A stretch of 64,000 nucleotides of DNA from Paraspadella gotoi (lineage: Eukaryota; Chaetognatha): positions 7,336,861 through 7,400,860 of the forward strand of contig CM119268.1 in NCBI GenBank assembly GCA_051294375.1, in the 5' to 3' direction. A program made the translations under genes and the position numbers. The notes below the pieces were generated by a model. That model searched no databases. It had not been told where the DNA came from and saw only the letters and a list, made by a program, of their open reading frames with translations. Of this stretch, positions 25,537 through 64,000 are shown piece by piece. Numbering within the stretch: the first letter of the stretch is position 1; every line of letters begins with the position of its first letter.

Positions 25537-25699
25537 CTGCCGGATGGAGGGGGGAGTGGAAGGGAAAAGGGAAGGGAGTGTAGAAGAGGGGAAGATGAGA
25601 CGGGGGGAAAAAGGATAAGGAGAAGGGTGAAGAGACAGGAGTGGACGTACAGGAAGCCAGGTATTCAAGGATTAGCTTAAAGCCTTAATTTTTTGGTTA

Positions 25700-27472
25700 A
25701 CGAGTTTGGGGATTTTAAGGGAAGTCTTTTTGATATTGGTTTGTTAAAAAAAAGGTTTATTTTTGAGGAAATATAAACAAATTAGTGATTAGATATTCTC
25801 TTCAATTCTTTATAACGTCAAAGCGAAATCGAAAGAAAAAATAAATTTAGTTTAGTAACAACTTTCGATATTAATACTTGATTTTTATATTTTTACATAC
25901 ATATATAAAAAGCGATAACTAATATTTAAATAATATTGCTATAGACTCCCCTTAACACTCTTTCGGGAAAAATGGGTACACTCCAACCCTTCGCATATGA
26001 TTTCGGGACTTGAGAAATATTAAAGGACAACTAAAATCGAAACAGGAATTATAAAAGAAAAAAAGTTAATACTACAAAATGCAAATGAACCGAATGAACG
26101 ATTTACTCGCATTTTGGATGAAAGGAGCGACTCGGATCGGGATAAGCACCACGAGTATCGAGAAACATTTTTATTCATTCGTTTCTTAATTATTTTTTAT
26201 GTTTTCGGCTTATTAAAAGAACACAATGTCTCTGATACCGTAGTGCCATCCATCTCTACCAAGATAATATTCACCGTTAAAGAGTCAAACGTCGAAAGTG
26301 AACGATAAAAATCGAGTGAAGACTTTTTCTTTCTTTCTCGTCCCATATTTTTTTTTTTCGTTTAGATACATTGTGCCAATGAAAAAAAGAATAAATATTC
26401 CCTCAAAATGGATATAATTTGACCAGTGGCTCGCATTCTCCGAATCTGTTAAATCAGGCTTCTATTCAGGTTCTATTAGGTTCCGTTGAATATTGACAGC
26501 GAACGATGAGAAAAATTGGATTAAAAGATTAAAAAAACTATGAGAATAATAAAGAGAGGGGAAAATATGAGACTTTTTTTAAAAAAAAGCTGCAATTCCC
26601 GAAAAGTAAAAAAAAAAAAAAGAAAAAAATTAATGAGATAAGGGGATCGGCCCGAATCAAAAGACGATCTGAATGCCAGCCACTGTCAGAGTGTGTTTGT
26701 TTATGTCGCCCGCCTTTTGGTACGAGATGCTTTTTACGTCTGTGTTTGTGAACCGTAATTGTCGAAACGACTTAAATAATGCGCGCGAGATGCCAGTGCT
26801 ACTCTGCCTTACTTTGCCCTCAAGTGAGCGTAGAGTAAGATAAGAAAAACCTTCCCCCCCCGCCCCCCGTTCTCCACCCGGATGATATGTCGTGGTTTAC
26901 GCAACATTCGCCGTGCAAAAAGAAAAAAAGAAGAAAATCGAAAATAACTTCTAATCGACTTTGAACTTTTTGAAGACAAGGAAATCTTGATTTAAAAATA
27001 AAAAAGCGCGAGGGATTTTTTTTTTCGGTCTATGGAACAGCCACAAAAAGCTCAAAAAAGGTAATAATGTTCCACCCAAATACAAAAACCATGTATATAT
27101 AGTTATTAAAAAAAATATAAAAAGCCATTTTGAAATGACTTATATGCAGCGAGGAAGCATTTTCCCCTCGGTTTTAAGGCTTAAGACTTAAAATCCTTTT
27201 TTATGGGGATTTTATTGGATTTTAAGGAGATTTTGATTCTTTTTTTTTTTTTAGCTTTGAAGGGAGACGGCAGCGCAACAGAAAAATGGATGGGGAGAAC
27301 TTCTGCGTCTAATTTTCTATTTTGTGGCTAATTACTCTTAAAGTTAAAAACAAGGAATCATGCCGGAATTTTCTTTTTTTCAAAAAGACAGCGGTTTTTG
27401 AATTGTAAAGAGTGGTTTCATTCGTATTTTAAAATAATTTGGTCGTGAGGCTCTTAAAGGTACATATCTAAA
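25700..27472. other. Stretch without gene, downstream of the PHYHD1-like gene
   Basis: AT-rich, with a moderately GC-rich patch at 26640-26900 that shows no splice-bounded frame. If the gene continues to 25536-25453, this is its last intron. Confidence 0.5.
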
Positions 27473-27478
27473 TTTATT
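27473..27478 (-). terminator. Candidate polyadenylation signal AATAAA
   Basis: AATAAA on the minus strand, about 90 bases past the stop codon of exon 9. The spacing is normal for a short 3' UTR. Such hexamers are common in AT-rich DNA, so this is only suggestive. Confidence 0.4.
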
Positions 27479-27567
27479 CGACTTAAATAGAACCACTCGA
27501 TACTATTCAGGTTATTCCACTTTATCCTAATCACTCGATACGAATCGCGATGCTTTTTTTTTCTTTT

Positions 27568-60453
<32,886 letters not shown>

Positions 60454-61417
60454 TTTGAATTACTTTGTAGTTTCCACCCTTCGTGGGAAGAGATCCTCTT
60501 TTTTTGTTTTCTTTTATGTCGCGTGTGTTTTTTGTTGTTGTTTTTTTTTGTTTTTTTCGATCGATTTTGTTTTATCCTTTATTCCGATTGAGCTTCTGGT
60601 CCTGATTCATTTCGCGTCGAGTTTTTATCTTCACTTCGGATTTCGATTCCCTCCAAAATTTCTTGATTAAAACCAAATTTTTTGTGATTCGTTTTTTTTT
60701 CTAGGTATTTTTTATCCCAAAAAACAACAGAAATTTTTTTTTATACGAATTCCTCAAAGTTAGTTTGCGTTATTTTTTTTGTATAATTTTTTATATCCTT
60801 AGTTTTTATTTTTATTTTTTTTTTTGCCTTTCGTTGCCAGCTTCGAGAATCACAGCTTTAGCTGCCCATAAAAAATATCCAAACTTTATTTTTTTCGGGA
60901 GAATGCAGATAGTTTTTTTTTTATTAAAAAAAAAATACGTAAGTATATATTTTACAATGAAAGTCTGCAGCGGTTTTTAATGTATGTAATATTGCGTCGG
61001 TGATTAATTAATTTAATTAAGTAGAATTGTTCTGACGAAACAGAATTATTATGATTGCGATCCTTTTTCTTGACGATATATTTCGTTTTAAACGAGTTTA
61101 GTTAAATTTTGTTTTTTCGCAACGCGGAACAAACGACACAAGAGTTAAACACGCACCAAAATAAAACAAATGGTCAACAAACGGTTACAACGAACAAGTG
61201 GAGCAATAATACTGCGGCTAAATATCGTGTGTTAATTGTTTGTTTATATGATAAGGTGTTTTTTTGTTGTTGTTGTTGTTGTTGTTTTTTTTTATTGGTC
61301 GAACGAAGTATCACTTTATCGACGGTTGTTGAAGATGCTGAAATACATTAATGAAAATTTAATCAAATAAATTAGCGAGTTAACTTTGAATCCTTCATTG
61401 GAAGAATCCTAAAATGC

Positions 61418-61442
61418 NNNNNNNNNNNNNNNNNNNNNNNNN
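61418..61442. other. 25-N assembly gap at a fold-back centre
   Basis: One of six gaps of exactly 25 N (also 9092-9116, 14680-14704, 19137-19161, 23570-23594 and 59309-59333). Most sit where duplicated copies meet or end, which suggests joins between overlapping contigs. Confidence 0.9.
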
Positions 61443-61485
61443 GTAGAGAGAGAGACGGAGAGTATCAGAGAGAGAGAGAGAGAAT

Positions 61486-62650
61486 GGCATTTACTAGATT
61501 CTTACAAGAAGGATTCAAAGTTAACTCTGCTATTTATTTATGATTAAATTTTATAATGTATTTTCAGCATCTTCAACAACCGTCGATATAAGTGATTACT
61601 TCGTCGTTAGCTAATAGAAAAAAAAAACAAACAAGCAATCAACAACAAAAAACACCTTAGTCATTATAAACAAACAATTAACACACGAATTTAGCCGCGC
61701 ATATTATTGCTTCACTTGTTCGTTGTAACCGGTTTGTTGACCATATATGATGTTTATTGTCGGTGCGTGTTTTTAACATGCATTGTTGGTCGTTGTTTCC
61801 GCGTTGACGAAAAAAAAGCAAAATTTAAACTAAACTCTAAGTTTAAAACGAAATATAGGTCGTCAAGAAAAAGCCCGAATCGCAATCTAAATTATATCTG
61901 TTTAATCTCCAGAACATTCTACTTAATTAAATTAATTAATCAAATCCGACGCAATTTACATACATTAAAAAAACCGCTCAGACTTTTCATTGTAAAATAC
62001 TATACTTCGTAATTTTTTTTTAATAAAAAAAAAACTATCCTCCATGTATGCTCCGAAAAGAAAATAAATGGTTTGGCATATTTTTTCCGAGTGGGCAGCT
62101 AAAGGCTGTGATGTCTCGAGCTGCAACGAAAGCAAAAAAAAAAATAAAAATAAAAACTAAGGATATAAAAAAGGATTAATACAAAAAAAAAACGCAAACG
62201 TAACTTTTGAGGAATTCGTGATATAAAGAGATAAAAAATTTCTGTTGTTGTTTGGTCGACCGGGCCCGATAAAAAAACTACACTAGAAAAAAAAACGACC
62301 ATCACAAAAATTTTTGGTTTTAATCAAGGAAATTTTGGAGGTGAAATCGACAATCGATAGTGAAATAAACAACTCGACGCGAACATGAGGATCGGACGCA
62401 GTAACAATGCTCAATCGGAATAAAGGATAAAACAAATATGCGATCGAAAAAAACTAAAAAAAAACAAACACAAAAAACACACGCGACATAGAAAGAAACA
62501 AAAGAGGATCATCTTCGCACGAAGGGTCGGAAACTACAAAGTAATTCAATGGCGGTTTTACTTCAGCCGGAAGATGAGGCCGAATTGGGTGGAGTGAACC
62601 GTTAGTCAATGTTTTGGTTTTTGTTTTGTTTTTCGAATTTAGTTGATCTC
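61486..62650. repeat. Right arm of the exon 1 fold-back
   Basis: Reverse of 60350-61417 with scattered indels. It contains the plus-strand mirror copy of exon 1. No other gene is visible. Confidence 0.88.
62549..62587 (+). pseudogene. Mirror copy of PHYHD1-like exon 1
   Basis: Reads ATGGCGGTTTTACTTCAGCC and onward to GAATTG. Compared with 60453-60418 it has three single-base insertions within the exon and two more in the donor, which becomes GGTGGAGTG. The three insertions together keep the frame (MAVLLQPEDEAEL), so which copy is correct is not settled by frame alone. The intact GTGAGT favours the other copy. Confidence 0.75.
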
Positions 62651-63638
62651 TCTCTCTCTCTCTCTCTCTCTCACCTTCAAAGTGGTCTTTCCAATGTAAT
62701 CGGACGAGCTTGTTTCTTTCTGATGGGATTCTTTTTAGTGTTGTCTTCAGGTTTTTTACGTGTTGTCTTCTTAGATCTTGGTGGTTTTCGTTGTTGTCTT
62801 CTTAGATTCCTTTTTCCTTTTCTTTCACGATGATTGATCTTGTTTTTCTTCACTTTTTTCTCGAATTATCGTATCCGATCTAAAAAGAACCAAAAAAAAA
62901 AAAAAGATAAGAGGGAGTTAAGAAAAATCACTGAGATATTTAAAAAAAAACAAAAGGCGCTGCATCAAAGAATCATCATCGCATAGCAAATACTAAATTA
63001 GGCTGCAGAGATATAAATATAATTTTGTCATTTTATGTTTTGTTTCGTTTCTGTTTTTTTTTTCTTGTTTCGTTTCTATCATTTAATTTCGTTCTTCGAC
63101 CTCATCTCTCCTTTGATCGAGCGAGAAAAAGGATTAGAATGAATCGCGAAGAAAATTCTGCGGAGGCGAAAAAGGGATTTGGTCGAACCTCACCTCACCT
63201 CACCTCTCCCATTAAGCCCAGCCTTACCCACATTCAACTTTCCAGTTTTCTCATTCTTGATGCGTTATTTTGTTAATTTTAGACTAGTATTTTCTGGTCG
63301 TAATAGTTTTTAATTGTGTTAATTTTATTCAAACTCATTTTTTTAATATTTATCTTAATAACTGTATTATTTTCTTCTTTTTTTTTCTAATTTTTTCTTT
63401 ATTTCTTTCTCTCTTTCTTTCTTTTTTTCTTTCTCTATTTTCTCTCCGAGGTCTGTATCTTGTCAGATTCTTTGCTTCGTTGCTTCATTTTTTTTTTATT
63501 GAAAAATTGCGATATTACGTAAAAAAAATAATGCAATACAATATAATTTTTTTTTTATAAAACGTAGAAATTTAAAAATAATATAAAAATGTAAAAAATT
63601 ATTAGCTTGTCTGAGAGCAGCAGAGTAGAAGAGAGAGC

Positions 63639-63678
<40 letters not shown>

Positions 63679-64000
63679 AAGAGAGAGAGAGCACGAGAAG
63701 AGGAGCGGATAGGCGGAGAAAAAACTTTGTGAAACGAGTCTAGAAGCACGAAGTAGGAATGCTCATTGGGGCGGGATGGGGGGGAGAATAAAACACGAGA
63801 TAAAATCCATCTTCGTTTTTTCTCCCCCCCCTCTTTTAGTCTTCTAGGCGAAGGGGGGAGGACAGTAATTGAATTAATTGATTGCAGACTTTGATGCAAA
63901 GATCAGTTTCACCGAAAAACGCGACTTGCCATTAGTCATTCTTGTTGTTGTCGTCGTCGGCGGTCGTCTTTTTTTATATTAACAGACGAATAACTAAAAA
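62651..64000. other. Window end, no gene supported
   Basis: Contains a CT tract (62646-62672), a CACCT pentamer run (63189-63210), a GA tract (63635-63678) and T-rich DNA. The minus strand of 62672-62875 is open and very Lys/Arg-rich but has no start codon or acceptor that I can defend. Confidence 0.5.

Noticed and set aside
62672-62875. Lys/Arg-rich minus-strand frame of about 65 codons
   Set aside because: No start codon and no convincing acceptor. Purine-rich sequence gives Lys/Arg runs by composition.

Overview
This is a repeat-dense animal nuclear draft sequence, most likely from an invertebrate. The basis is split exons with canonical GT/AG borders, a metazoan-type PHYHD1-like gene, AT-rich non-coding DNA with GC-richer exons, and no bacterial or viral gene organisation. 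I cannot name the lineage. Almost every long open frame elsewhere is a translation of (GA)n, (GAAA)n, (GAT)n or poly-T tracts, and I did not annotate those as genes.

One real gene is visible. It lies on the minus strand and encodes a phytanoyl-CoA dioxygenase domain protein of the PHYHD1 type. I reconstructed nine exons by hand: exon 1 at 60453-60418, then exons 2-9 between 34740 and 27568. Phases agree across all eight junctions, giving a 572-residue protein. Residues 1-288 align along the whole length of vertebrate PHYHD1 as I know it. About 284 residues of Ser/Arg/Pro-rich, probably disordered tail follow, which vertebrate PHYHD1 lacks. Three of the four residues that bind iron and 2-oxoglutarate in this family appear replaced (His to Gln153, His to Tyr246, Arg to Leu257; Asp155 is kept). 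The protein is therefore predicted to be a pseudoenzyme. A tenth exon at 25536-25453 is possible.

The rest of the window is dominated by duplication. About 10.9 kb (33630-44495, holding exons 2-3 and part of exon 4) is repeated in inverted orientation at 46880-59308, where the exon copies are frameshifted. A second fold-back, 60350-61417 / 61486-62650, carries exon 1 and a noisy mirror copy of it. A third is 6630-7745 / 7890-9088. Direct near-copies are 10090-12230 / 12308-14600, 17155-19136 / 19162-20940, and 20941-21358 / 23683-24133. Many junctions lie at gaps of exactly 25 N, and copies differ mostly by small indels. This pattern suggests unmerged haplotypes or uncorrected long-read contigs joined together. 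The arms of the large inverted pair also differ biologically: the right arm carries a 663-bp hAT-like element with an 8-bp target-site duplication, and the left arm has the clean empty site.

Layout: 1-2640 AT-rich, no gene; 2641-10090 simple repeats, GC-rich patches and a fold-back; 10090-14600 a tandem 2.2-kb repeat with minisatellites and palindromes; 14705-24640 repeats and tandem copies; 24640-27470 sparse sequence with a candidate exon; 27473-34740 the gene body; 34741-59308 intron 1 plus the inverted duplication; 59334-62650 spacer, exon 1 and its fold-back; 62651-64000 no gene.
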